Shown: positions 55,212 through 64,000 of the stretch, piece after piece
Position numbering within the stretch: position 1 is the first letter of the stretch
How the letters are laid out: each line of letters begins with the position of its first letter
DNA from: Dietzia sp. JS16-p6b
GTDB lineage: Bacteria; Actinomycetota; Actinomycetes; Mycobacteriales; Mycobacteriaceae
DNA: 64,000 nucleotides
NCBI RefSeq assembly: GCF_003052165.1
Contig: NZ_CP024869.1
Span: 1,088,001-1,152,000 of the forward strand
Direction: 5' to 3'
Notes under the pieces: generated by a model
What the model was told of the DNA's origin: nothing
Seen by the model: only the letters and a program-made list of their open reading frames with translations
The model's database searches: none
Program-made: the position numbers and the translations under genes

Positions 55212-58200
55212 CCCGTCCCGTCGATCCGCGACTGGCGCACCACGAGTCGGACATCGCCGTGATCGGCATGTCCTGTCGCCTGCCCGGCGCGCCCGACGTC
55301 GAGGCGCTGTGGAGGCTGCTGCTCGACCGCAGGGAGGGGGTCGTGCGAACCGATCGCGAGGCCGCGCGTCGCGCCGGCGCACCCTCGGAGCTCGTCGACC
55401 ACCCGGGCTTCGTGCCCACCGGGTCGGACCTCGGCCCGATCGACGGCATCGATCTCGCCGCGTTCGAACTCAGCCGGCACGAGGCCAGGTACCTCGACCC
55501 GCAACACCGGGTCTTCGCGGAGGAGGTGTGGCACGCGCTCGACGACGCCGGCCACGGGCACGGCTCAGGCGTGGACCGGGTGGGTTTGTTCGCCGGATGT
55601 TCTCCCTCCGCGTATCTCCACCACGCGTTCCGGCAGTCCTTCGACCCGTCCGGCGGGACCGATCCGGCCCATGCCATGCAGATCGCGCTGGGGACCATGC
55701 CGGACTACCTCGCGACCGGTATCGCCTACCGGATGAACCTCACCGGGCCCGCGCAGACCGTGCTCACCGCCTGCTCGACCTCCCTGGTCGCGGTCCACCT
55801 CGCGGTGGAATCGTTGCGCAGCGGCGAATCGGACATGGCGGTCGCCGGTGGGGTCACCGTGCGGGTGCCGGCCTCTCACGGGTACGTCTACGTCCCCGAC
55901 GGGCCGTTCTCCGTCGACGGGCACACGCGGAGCTACGGCGACGGTGCCTCCGGAGCGGTGTTCACTCAGGGCGCGGGCGCGGTCGTCCTGCGCCGTTACG
56001 GTGACGCCGTGCGGTCGGGGGACCGGATCCGAGCGGTGATCAGGGGCAGTGCCGTCAACAACGACGGAGCCGCCAAGGCCGGGTTCGTGGTGCCGGGCGT
56101 CGACGGACACGCCTCGGTCATCGCCGAGGCACTGGCCGGCGCGGGCCTGGGGCCACGCGACATCGGATACGTCGAGGGGCACGGTACCGGCACCCGGATG
56201 GGCGATCCCGTGGAGGTCGCGGCGCTGCACAGGGTGTTCGGGCGGGCGGAGCGACCGTGGTGTCTGCTCGGCTCGATCAAGTCCAACATCGGGCACACCG
56301 AGGCGGCCGCCGGGGTCGCCGGCCTCATCAAGGCGGTGCTCGCGGTCGAGCGGGGAGTGATCCCGGCCTCGCTGCACTGCGCGGATCCCAACCCCGACCT
56401 CGGGCTCGCCGGCTCCGCCCTCCGCTGCGCCGACGCCCCGTCAGACTGGGACCCGGATCGGCCGCGCGTCGCCGGGATCAGCTCGCTCGGGTTCGGCGGC
56501 ACCAACGCGCACGTCGTGGTGGCGCACTCCGGCCGCACGCCGGACACCGATCCCGATCCCCGTCCGCAGCTGTGGCTCCTCGGTGCGGCCAGCCGCGCCG
56601 CGCTCGACGGGATGGTCTCGACCGCCCGGACCGCGGCGTCGGCGACCACCGGTGCGCCCAGCGCGACCGCGGTCCCCAATCTCGCCCACTCGCTCGCCAG
56701 TTCAGCCGGGCCCCGGGGGCTGCGGGCCGCACTCGTCGTCGACGGCGCCGACGGCACGGTGCTCGAGACGGTCACCGCCGCGGGCCTGGTCGAGACCCGG
56801 CCCCCCGCCGTGGTCGCGGCCTGCCCGGGGGGCGGCGCGCAGCGGACCGGGATGGCCGAGGATCTCTACGGCACGGAGCCCTCGGCCAGGGCGCTGATCG
56901 ACGACCTCGCCGCGGTCGCCCGGGAGATCCTGGGGGATGACCTGCGTCGGGTGTGCTGCCCGTCCGCCGCCGGGGTGGTCCCGGCCGATGCCGACGACCC
57001 CCTGCTCGGCCTCCCCGCGTTGTTCGCCACCACGGTGGCCGCCGGGCGGCTGTGGTTGCGAGGCGGGCCGCGGCCCGATGCCTGGATCGGCCACTCCTCG
57101 GGGGAATACGCCGCCGCGGTCCTGTCGGGAGCGCTCGAGGCCGTCGAGACGATGCGGCTCGTCGCCCGGCGGGCCCGGGCCCTGTCCACACTCGAGCCCG
57201 GAGGTATGGCGCGCGTGCGGCGCGGTGCCGAGTCGATCCCGGATCTGCTGGATCGTTTCCCCGGGCTCGAGATCGCGGCGCAGAACTCGCCGCGGTCGTC
57301 AGTGCTGGCGGGATCGACCGCGGTGATCACCCGGCTGGTCGATGAACTCGGTGACGACGCCACGCGGGTCCGGATCTCCGTCCCGGGGCACTCGACGCAC
57401 GTGGTCTCGGCGATGCCCGAGCTCCGCGATGCGGCCTCAGGTCTCACAGCACACGATCCCCGGGGTCTGCTTTACAGCTGTCTCACGGCGGGGCCGGTCG
57501 CCGCGGAACAGGTCGGTGATCCCGAACACTGGGCCGACCACCTGCGCGGTTCTGTGCGCTTCGACGAGACCCTGGCGCGGATCGCCGATGACCTGGGGGG
57601 AGCGTTCACCGTGGTCGACCTCGGGCCCGGCTCGGTACTCGCCTCCCTCACCCGCGAGTGCGCCCCGACCGGGCTGCAGAGGATCGTCACGCTGGCCGAC
57701 GACGACGGCGGCCTGCGGCGCTCTGGGGTGTTGCGGGCCCTCGGCCAGGTGTACGTCGCCGGCCGTGATGTGCACCTAGACGGGCTCCTGACCGGACGAC
57801 GCGGGGCGCACCCGCTGCCGCGCTATCCCTTCGACCGCACCCGGGCCTGGGCCGAGCCGGACGGGACGACCCCGGCGGCGAGCCCGTCCGAACTGCGCCG
57901 CAGGGCCCGTCGCGATCGGGTCGCGCCGTCGGACGTCGACCACATTCCGCACGGGGCGGTCGTCTGGCGCGCCGAAGGCCCGCCGCTCGGTGCTCTGGAC
58001 GGACTCCGCACCGCCATCCAGGACGCACTCGCGTCCGGTGGTCCTCTCGTCGTCACGGTCGACGCCCGCGCGGGTGATCCCGAGCTGACGGCGGCCGTGC
58101 TGGCCGCGTTGCCGTCGGTGCGTGCCGAGCACCCCGAGCTCGACCTGGCCGGGATCGTCGTGCACCACGGCGACCCCGATCGCGCCGGGCGCGCTCTGGC

Positions 58201-61200
58201 GGCCGACCTGCACCGTCACGGGCCGGCCCGCTGGCCCACCACGGTCCACCTCACCGGGGACTCGTGGCAGGACGAGGTCGTCGTCGACCATCCGGCGTCG
58301 ATCGAGCCGTACGAGCCGGACGAGGGCCCGGACCAGGCGCCCCCGCGCGTCGTGGTGATCGGCGGACTCGGCACCGTGGGACGCCACCTCGCCTCCTCCT
58401 TCCTCACTGCCGGGGCAAGCGTCACCCTGACCACCCGTCGTCATGCGGGAGATATCGCCGCCGAGCTGGCCCCCCGGGGCGCATCCGTCGTCACCTGGGA
58501 CGGCCTCGACGCCACCGCCCTCGCCGAGATGGTTCGCGCTCTCCCGGATGGCGGCCCACTGGTCGTTGTCCAGTGCACCGGGGTGGTGGGCAGGGAGAGC
58601 TTCGCGACGGTCCAGGAATCGGGGACGCAGACCCTGCTGGCCCACGATCGTGCGCGGGTGCAGGTCTGGAACGCCCTCGAGGACGCGGTGGCGCAGCTCG
58701 GCGAGCGCGCCCCCGATGTCCTCGTGGCTATGTCGTCACTGGCCTCCGTCTCCGGTGGCTTCGGTCTGGCCGCGTACGCCGTGTCGTGCCGGGCTGTGGA
58801 ACTGCGCTGCGAGAACGCCTCGCCGGCAGCGCGGACCCGGCGGATCGCGGTGGCCTGGGACGGATGGCGGACGACCGACGCCGATGACGCCGCATTCGCC
58901 CGGAATTTGCTGAGACATGCGCTGGATCCGGACTACGCCTCGACGCTGCTGAGGCGGATCGCCGCCGGACCGTCCCGGGGAACGGTGATCGCCAGCCGCC
59001 GTCCGCTCACGATCGAGGGTGCGGATGTGGACCGCGCGACCGGCGCCGAAGTCTCCCTGCAGACCGCCGGAACACCATCGACCGTGGTCTCCCCGGGAGG
59101 CTCGGAGAGCTCGGACGGGCAGGAGGCCCGTGCGTCGCTCTCGCGTCTGTGCGAACTGTGGGCTGACGCGCTCGGCCTCCACCGGGACGAGGTCGGCGCC
59201 GACTCCGATTTTTTCGCCCTCGGTGGTCAGTCCCTGGCCGCGACACGACTGCTCGGCACTCTCCGCGACGAGCTGGGACTCGACCTGCGGCTGCGAGACC
59301 TCCTCGACGATCCGACGCCGGGGGGTGTCGCGGGAGCCGTCGTGTCGGATCCGGGTCGGGAGCAGGAGGACTCGTCCGGGGGCTCTGGCACGGAGGGTTC
59401 TGGCACGGAGGACTCTGGCGCGGAGGACTCTGGCACGGGGGGCGCGGGCACGGGGGATGCGGACATCGAGCCCGATCCCACAGACCCGGCGCCGTTGACG
59501 CCGGTCCAGCGTGCGTACCTCCTGGGCCGCGAGGACGACTACGGCATCGGTGGCGCGGCGTGCCACAGTTTCGTGGAGTTCCGTGCCCGTTCACTGGATC
59601 CGGATCGGTTCGAGGCCGCGTTCCGCACGATGGTGCAGAGGCACCCGATGCTGCGGACGGTCGTCGAGCTGGACGGGATGCACGAGGTCGACATCAGGCC
59701 CGAGGATTTCCGGCTCGACGTGACCGACCTGAGGCAGTCCGACGACCCCGAGACCGGGCTCCGGCGGTGGCGTGACCGCCTGTCGACGCGGCGCGCCCCG
59801 GCGTCACGGTGGCCGCTGGTCTGCCCGTACCTCGCGATCACCGCCGACGCGGTGCACGTGGGGTGGAGCGTCGACGTGCTGGTCTGCGACGCCGACAGCT
59901 TCGGCCTCCTGCACTCCGAGATGGGAGTGGTGTACCGCGGCGAGGACCCTGGCCCTGCTCCGCAGCGCACCTTCGCCGACCACGTGCGCAGTAGCGCGGC
60001 AGGGGGAGTCCCGGCTGGTCCCGGGCAGGACGAGGACCGCCGTTGGTGGGCGGAGCGGGCCGGACAGCTACCCGCGGCGCCCGAGATCACCGGCGGGGCT
60101 GCTCCCGGTGGGTCGGCGTCGCCCGGCGAGGCGGCCCCCGGCGGGGCGGGGTCTCCCGAGCAGGTGCCGGCCGGGGGCTTCGCCCGGCACCGCTGGACCC
60201 TCGGCTCCGAACTGAGCGAGGCGGTGGTCCGCACGAGCGCCCGCCGGCGGACCACGCCGGCCGCGATGCTGCTCACCGCGTATGCCCACATGCTCCGCGA
60301 GATGTCCGGCCGATCGGACTTCTCCGTCATGCTCACGACCTTCGGGCGTCCGCCGGAGATGGCCGGGGTGATCGGGGAGTTCACCGAGCTCTCCCCGGTG
60401 GCACTGCACACCTCTGCTGATCCTCACGCTTCTCTTCACTCGGTGGCCGAGTCTCTGTTCGAGACGCTCGACCGGTCGAGCGTCTCGGGGATCGACGTCC
60501 TGGCCATGCGTAGTGCCCAGGAGGGTCGGCGGTTCTCGATACCGGTCGTGTTCACCAGCACCCTCGGCGGTGAGGACGAGTCGGGCTTCGACGACGACTG
60601 GAGCGGCGAGCTCATCGGCGGGGTCAGCCAGACACCCCAGGTGGTCTTGGACCACCAGGCCTACCGCTGGGGTGGGAGCATCATCGCCCAGTGGGACTAC
60701 CTCGCCTCGGCGGTCGACGCCGACCGACTCGCGCGGGCCGTCGCGGTGTACGGGGACGCGGTGCGCACCCTCGTGGGGGACACCGGCGCGGACCCGGCAG
60801 ACCAGGCAGACCCGTCGGGCCAGGCAGACCCGTCAGGCCAGGCGGACCCATCGGGCCGGGCGGCCGACCCGGCGGCGACGCCACTCGACCTGGTCCGGGG
60901 GGCCTGGGCCGAGGTGCTGGACCTGGACCCGGCCGAGGTCAGCGCGGATGCGGACTTCTTGGCACTGGGGGGCGACTCGCTCACCGCCGTGCGAACGGTG
61001 GCCGGCCTCCGAGCCGTCGGTGTCACGGTCCCCGTCGCCGACGTCCTCAACGGGGTGAGCCCCGAGGAGATCGCCCGCGAGGCGACAGCAGCAGGGTGGC
61101 GCATCGGCGATGCCGAACCCACGCCACTCGTCCGGGCGGAGCCGGGGCGGCCGTTCCCCCTGACCCCGCTGCAGCAGGCCTACTGGGTCGGTGCCCAGGG

Positions 61201-63739
61201 TGGCTGGCAGCTCTCCAACGACGCAGCGCACTTCGTCGTCGACTTCTTCGACCCGCTGTGCGACCCGGAAAGGCTCCGCGCGGCCGCTCGACGGCTCATC
61301 GAGCACCAGCCGATGCTCCGCGCGGTGGTCACCGAGGACGGCTACCAGCGCGTCCTCGATGCCGACGACCCCCGGCTCGGTGTCGATCCGGTCGAGATCG
61401 TGGACCTCACCGGGAGCCCGGACGACGAGGTCGCCCGAGCGATCGCCGACACCCGATCGGCCTGGGAGGTCGACGGGCCCGACCCCGAGCAGTGGCCGAC
61501 CTTCCGAATCCGGGCGCACCTGCTGCCCGGAGGCGGTGCCCGCGTCCATGTGGTGGCCGCGCTCGTGTTTGTGGACGGGTGGTCCTTCTACCTGTTCTTC
61601 GACCAGCTGCTCACCTTTCACGACGAGCCCAACGCCCACTTCCGGGCGCCCGAGGTGAGCTTCGCCGACCACGTGGCGACCCTCGAGGCGGGCGCGACGC
61701 GGCCGGCCGCACGTCGAGCACTGGAGAACTGGCGGCGCCGGCTGCCCGAGCTCCCGCAGGCCCCGCGCGTGCCCGTGCGGTCAGTGCCGGATCGGGTGCG
61801 GCGGATGGAACGCCGAGCCTTTCGGCTCGACGCCGACACCGCCGCGGCGTTCACCGAGCGGTGCCGCAGCGCCCGGGTCACCCCCGCGGCGGTGTTCGGA
61901 GCGGCGTACTCCCGCGCGCTCGGCGAATGGTGCGACCAGAAGCGATTCCTGCTCACCGTCCTGTACTTCAACCGCCCGCCGATCTCCGGCGACATCGACC
62001 GGGTCCTGGGCGCGTTCTCCTCGACGGTGCTGGTGGACGTCGCGGTCCCCGAGTCGTCCGACCCCGCGGTCCACGCCGGCGGCTTCGGGGACGCGGTCGG
62101 TCGCTCGCTCGACGACTCGGCGATCGACGGAGTCGACGTCGCGCGGGAGTTGTCGCGGCACCGGGGCACCCGCGGACTGGTCTCTCCGGTCGTGTTCACC
62201 TCGACACTGGGCTTCAGCGACCCCACGGCGCACTCGGTGACCAGGCGCATCGACCCGACCGACGTGTGGGAGCGGGTGCGCACTCCCCAGGTCCTCGTGG
62301 ACCTGCAGGTGGCGTCGGAACACGACCAGATCGTGTGCAACGTCGACTGCCCCGAGGGGGTCATCGATCCCGACGACCACCGGCGACTGATCGACCGGGT
62401 GCGGGCCTTCATCGACGACGTGCTGGCGGGCCGGGCCCTCGAACCCACCGAGTGGCCGCGGCCGGAACGGGAAGATCAGGACGGCTCCTCGCCGAGTGGC
62501 ATCACGGACAGCACCGGGCCGAGGCCCCTGCGGCCCGCCGGGGAGGCCACCCTCGCCCATGTCCGCGAGGCGGTGACGTCTCAGCTGGGGAGCACCCCCG
62601 GGGACTCGACCGACTTCTTCTCCGCGGGCGGGGACTCGCTCGGACTGGTGCGGGTCCTCGTGGATCTGCGCCGCCGCACCGGGCTGGTGGTGGCCCCGGC
62701 GGAGGCCGTGGTCGAGCCCACCGTCGAGCGCCTCGCGGCCCTGGTGGACGAGCGTCGCGAGGCCGATTCGGCGGAGCTCACCCGCGGGCCGGAGACGCCG
62801 GCCCACCACGCTGCGCCGGCCCGGGTCAGCACGCTCGATCCGGAGACCCACCTCGTGCCGATGTCCGAGTCCGGAGGTGGGCCCGTCTACCTGCTCCACC
62901 CGTCGGGCGGCGACATCCTGTGCTACTCCGACCTGGTCGCCGAACTCCCGGACCACCGCGTGCTGGCGCTTCCCGACCCCCGGTACTTCGACACCCCGAT
63001 GCCGGACGATCTCTCGCTCGTCGTGTGCGCCTACGCCGACCTGCTCGAGCTGGCCCACCGCGGCGAGGACCATCCGTTGGTGATCGGCGGCTGGTCGATG
63101 GGGGGCACCGTCGCGCACGACGTGGCCGTGGAGCTGCAGGGCCGGGGCGTCCGCGTGGGAGGGGTGATCATGATCGACTCGACGACCCCGGACCGTATCC
63201 GGCGGATCGCAGGCCTCGCTCCGGGTGAGGTCGACGCCGAGGTGGCCCTGCGCTACCTGCGATCCGTCCAGGCTTTCGCCGGAGACGGTTCCCCGACGGA
63301 GTCGTCGGTCGGGTCCGCCGAGACGTCGATCCGGCGAGGTATGGCCGCGGCCGCGGATCCCGGCGCCCGAGGGGACGTGCTCGCCGAGCAGTTGCGGGCC
63401 AATGGACTGGCCGCGACGGATGCCCGCCGGCGGCTGGAGGTGTTCACCTCCCACCTGGCAGGGCTCGCGGAGCATCAGGCCCGGTCACTCGAGGGCACCG
63501 GGGTGCCCGTCCTGCTGCTGCGCGCCGACGAGACCTCACCGGTGAACTCCGGCGTCGGTATGGGCGTGGACGACGCGGCGGGGTCGGAGGATCTGGGGTG
63601 GGGGGCCGCCCTCGGATCCGGCGCCACGATCCTCGGCGTGGACGCCCATCACTACTCGGTGCTCAGGAGCCCCGCCGTGGCGCGGATCGGGTCGGCGATC
63701 CGGGAGTTCCTCGCCGACGCGGCCGGGGCCGAGCGGTGA
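55208..63739 (+). CDS. Hybrid polyketide/peptide synthase, KS-AT-KR-ACP-Cy-PCP-Cy-PCP-TE (HMWP1-like)
   Basis: 2843 residues, ATG overlapping the previous stop (ATGA). KS 14-440 (C189 in TACSTS, then EGHGTGT and NIGHTEAAAG); AT about 535-860 (S630 in GHSSGEY); KR about 1040-1240 (GGLGTVGRHLASS; Y1190, with C1194 where Asn is usual); ACP S1342; Cy3 from about 1428 (D1556-x4-D1561-x2-S); PCP3 S1924; Cy4 from about 1982 (A2118 replaces the first Asp, D2123 and the Ser are kept); PCP4 S2477; thioesterase about 2560-2843 (GWSMGG S2630, D in LRADE, H in DAHHYS). It contains no adenylation or methyltransferase domain, so PCP3 and PCP4 must be loaded in trans. HMWP1 ends after a single Cy-PCP; here there are two. 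Confidence 0.93.
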   Translation: MTRPVDPRLAHHESDIAVIGMSCRLPGAPDVEALWRLLLDRREGVVRTDREAARRAGAPSELVDHPGFVPTGSDLGPIDGIDLAAFELSRHEARYLDPQHRVFAEEVWHALDDAGHGHGSGVDRVGLFAGCSPSAYLHHAFRQSFDPSGGTDPAHAMQIALGTMPDYLATGIAYRMNLTGPAQTVLTACSTSLVAVHLAVESLRSGESDMAVAGGVTVRVPASHGYVYVPDGPFSVDGHTRSYGDGASGAVFTQGAGAVVLRRYGDAVRSGDRIRAVIRGSAVNNDGAAKAGFVVPGVDGHASVIAEALAGAGLGPRDIGYVEGHGTGTRMGDPVEVAALHRVFGRAERPWCLLGSIKSNIGHTEAAAGVAGLIKAVLAVERGVIPASLHCADPNPDLGLAGSALRCADAPSDWDPDRPRVAGISSLGFGGTNAHVVVAHSGRTPDTDPDPRPQLWLLGAASRAALDGMVSTARTAASATTGAPSATAVPNLAHSLASSAGPRGLRAALVVDGADGTVLETVTAAGLVETRPPAVVAACPGGGAQRTGMAEDLYGTEPSARALIDDLAAVAREILGDDLRRVCCPSAAGVVPADADDPLLGLPALFATTVAAGRLWLRGGPRPDAWIGHSSGEYAAAVLSGALEAVETMRLVARRARALSTLEPGGMARVRRGAESIPDLLDRFPGLEIAAQNSPRSSVLAGSTAVITRLVDELGDDATRVRISVPGHSTHVVSAMPELRDAASGLTAHDPRGLLYSCLTAGPVAAEQVGDPEHWADHLRGSVRFDETLARIADDLGGAFTVVDLGPGSVLASLTRECAPTGLQRIVTLADDDGGLRRSGVLRALGQVYVAGRDVHLDGLLTGRRGAHPLPRYPFDRTRAWAEPDGTTPAASPSELRRRARRDRVAPSDVDHIPHGAVVWRAEGPPLGALDGLRTAIQDALASGGPLVVTVDARAGDPELTAAVLAALPSVRAEHPELDLAGIVVHHGDPDRAGRALAADLHRHGPARWPTTVHLTGDSWQDEVVVDHPASIEPYEPDEGPDQAPPRVVVIGGLGTVGRHLASSFLTAGASVTLTTRRHAGDIAAELAPRGASVVTWDGLDATALAEMVRALPDGGPLVVVQCTGVVGRESFATVQESGTQTLLAHDRARVQVWNALEDAVAQLGERAPDVLVAMSSLASVSGGFGLAAYAVSCRAVELRCENASPAARTRRIAVAWDGWRTTDADDAAFARNLLRHALDPDYASTLLRRIAAGPSRGTVIASRRPLTIEGADVDRATGAEVSLQTAGTPSTVVSPGGSESSDGQEARASLSRLCELWADALGLHRDEVGADSDFFALGGQSLAATRLLGTLRDELGLDLRLRDLLDDPTPGGVAGAVVSDPGREQEDSSGGSGTEGSGTEDSGAEDSGTGGAGTGDADIEPDPTDPAPLTPVQRAYLLGREDDYGIGGAACHSFVEFRARSLDPDRFEAAFRTMVQRHPMLRTVVELDGMHEVDIRPEDFRLDVTDLRQSDDPETGLRRWRDRLSTRRAPASRWPLVCPYLAITADAVHVGWSVDVLVCDADSFGLLHSEMGVVYRGEDPGPAPQRTFADHVRSSAAGGVPAGPGQDEDRRWWAERAGQLPAAPEITGGAAPGGSASPGEAAPGGAGSPEQVPAGGFARHRWTLGSELSEAVVRTSARRRTTPAAMLLTAYAHMLREMSGRSDFSVMLTTFGRPPEMAGVIGEFTELSPVALHTSADPHASLHSVAESLFETLDRSSVSGIDVLAMRSAQEGRRFSIPVVFTSTLGGEDESGFDDDWSGELIGGVSQTPQVVLDHQAYRWGGSIIAQWDYLASAVDADRLARAVAVYGDAVRTLVGDTGADPADQADPSGQADPSGQADPSGRAADPAATPLDLVRGAWAEVLDLDPAEVSADADFLALGGDSLTAVRTVAGLRAVGVTVPVADVLNGVSPEEIAREATAAGWRIGDAEPTPLVRAEPGRPFPLTPLQQAYWVGAQGGWQLSNDAAHFVVDFFDPLCDPERLRAAARRLIEHQPMLRAVVTEDGYQRVLDADDPRLGVDPVEIVDLTGSPDDEVARAIADTRSAWEVDGPDPEQWPTFRIRAHLLPGGGARVHVVAALVFVDGWSFYLFFDQLLTFHDEPNAHFRAPEVSFADHVATLEAGATRPAARRALENWRRRLPELPQAPRVPVRSVPDRVRRMERRAFRLDADTAAAFTERCRSARVTPAAVFGAAYSRALGEWCDQKRFLLTVLYFNRPPISGDIDRVLGAFSSTVLVDVAVPESSDPAVHAGGFGDAVGRSLDDSAIDGVDVARELSRHRGTRGLVSPVVFTSTLGFSDPTAHSVTRRIDPTDVWERVRTPQVLVDLQVASEHDQIVCNVDCPEGVIDPDDHRRLIDRVRAFIDDVLAGRALEPTEWPRPEREDQDGSSPSGITDSTGPRPLRPAGEATLAHVREAVTSQLGSTPGDSTDFFSAGGDSLGLVRVLVDLRRRTGLVVAPAEAVVEPTVERLAALVDERREADSAELTRGPETPAHHAAPARVSTLDPETHLVPMSESGGGPVYLLHPSGGDILCYSDLVAELPDHRVLALPDPRYFDTPMPDDLSLVVCAYADLLELAHRGEDHPLVIGGWSMGGTVAHDVAVELQGRGVRVGGVIMIDSTTPDRIRRIAGLAPGEVDAEVALRYLRSVQAFAGDGSPTESSVGSAETSIRRGMAAAADPGARGDVLAEQLRANGLAATDARRRLEVFTSHLAGLAEHQARSLEGTGVPVLLLRADETSPVNSGVGMGVDDAAGSEDLGWGAALGSGATILGVDAHHYSVLRSPAVARIGSAIREFLADAAGAER

Positions 63740-64000
63740 GCGGGACGGTGACGAGCGCCCAGGTCGACCGGGTGGACGCGTGGTCGGCGGTGTACGAGGA
63801 GGTCTACACCGACGGTCACGCCCGCGGCACCGCGGCCGACGGTCTCGAGGGGTGGGTCGACGCGCTGTCCGGTCGACCTCTGCCCGCCGAGATCATGTGG
63901 GAGTGGCGGGACGCCACGGTCGACCGGCTGCGGGGCCTGCGTCCGGTGCGCGTACTCGACGTGGGAACAGGCACCGGGATGATCGCCCGGGCCCTGGCAT
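63736..64000 (+). CDS. Stand-alone SAM-dependent methyltransferase, 5' part (runs off the window)
   Basis: 88 codons are visible. The GTG start overlaps the stop of the synthase gene (GTGA). After WSAVYEEVYTDG the sequence reads LPAEIMWEWRDATVDRLRGLRPVRVLDVGTGTG, the entry and SAM-binding motif I of the C-methyltransferase domains that are normally embedded in NRPS and PKS modules such as those of yersiniabactin and pyochelin. Here it is a separate protein, suggesting a trans-acting methylation of the same assembly line. The C-terminal part, and hence full confirmation, lies outside the window. Confidence 0.82.
   Translation, partial: MSGTVTSAQVDRVDAWSAVYEEVYTDGHARGTAADGLEGWVDALSGRPLPAEIMWEWRDATVDRLRGLRPVRVLDVGTGTGMIARALA

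Overview
The window is a piece of chromosome from a high-GC, mycolic-acid-lineage actinobacterium (order Mycobacteriales). The signs are a giant type I fatty acid synthase directly followed by acpS, an nrdEF - fecB - ctaD - serB block, and a dinG/pncB/clpS/DUF2017/rhomboid/murI/cAMP-phosphodiesterase-like/rph/rdgB/DUF3817/lprD series in the gene order I know from Mycobacterium, Rhodococcus and relatives. I would guess Dietzia or a close neighbour, but the sequence alone does not prove the genus.

Layout. 1-1248: end of nrdE and complete nrdF. 1259-5624: what was a three-gene operon (GyrI-like protein, MerR regulator, SnoaL-like protein), now broken by a complete IS21-family element (2656-5260) with inverted repeats and a 6-bp target duplication; the two halves of the interrupted gene rejoin into a clean 167-residue reading frame. 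5817-11221: siderophore-binding lipoprotein, cytochrome oxidase subunit I, phosphoserine phosphatase, Pth2-like protein. 11458-20787: housekeeping block from dinG to the LprD-like protein. 20846-26796: tRNA-Leu, a DUF1538 / P-II-like / CBS operon, gluconokinase, a mycothiol-dependent-isomerase-family protein, and the methionine/alanine transporter MetP with its tiny partner MetS. 26967-39549: secreted protein, fas-acpS, tetR, bcp, DUF3618 protein. 39646-43581: tRNA-Lys, L,D-transpeptidase, cation/proton antiporter, DUF2804 protein.

The most interesting part is 43626-64000. A near-perfect 37-bp palindrome with a Fur-type core (49366-49402) separates two divergent gene sets. To the right lie two overlapping megasynthase genes and the start of a stand-alone methyltransferase. 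The domain order ArCP-Cy-A-PCP-Cy-PCP / KS-AT-KR-ACP-Cy-PCP-Cy-PCP-TE is that of yersiniabactin HMWP2/HMWP1 with one extra Cy-PCP module, without embedded methyltransferase domains, and with a single cysteine-type adenylation domain apparently serving every peptidyl carrier. To the left lie a flavoprotein that keeps a CPFC redox pair but lacks the NADPH-binding motifs (a candidate dithiol oxidase) and a complete nickel/oligopeptide-type ABC importer with a Tat-type lipoprotein receptor and a fused double ATPase. My reading is a metal-regulated thiazoline metallophore system with its own importer; the salicylate genes would have to lie beyond the right edge.

Several intergenic regions carry short tandem repeats (periods 21, 31, 32/37 and 44 bp), mostly at the 3' ends of genes. 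The rest of the window is ordinary, tightly packed, 4-base-overlapping actinobacterial coding sequence.
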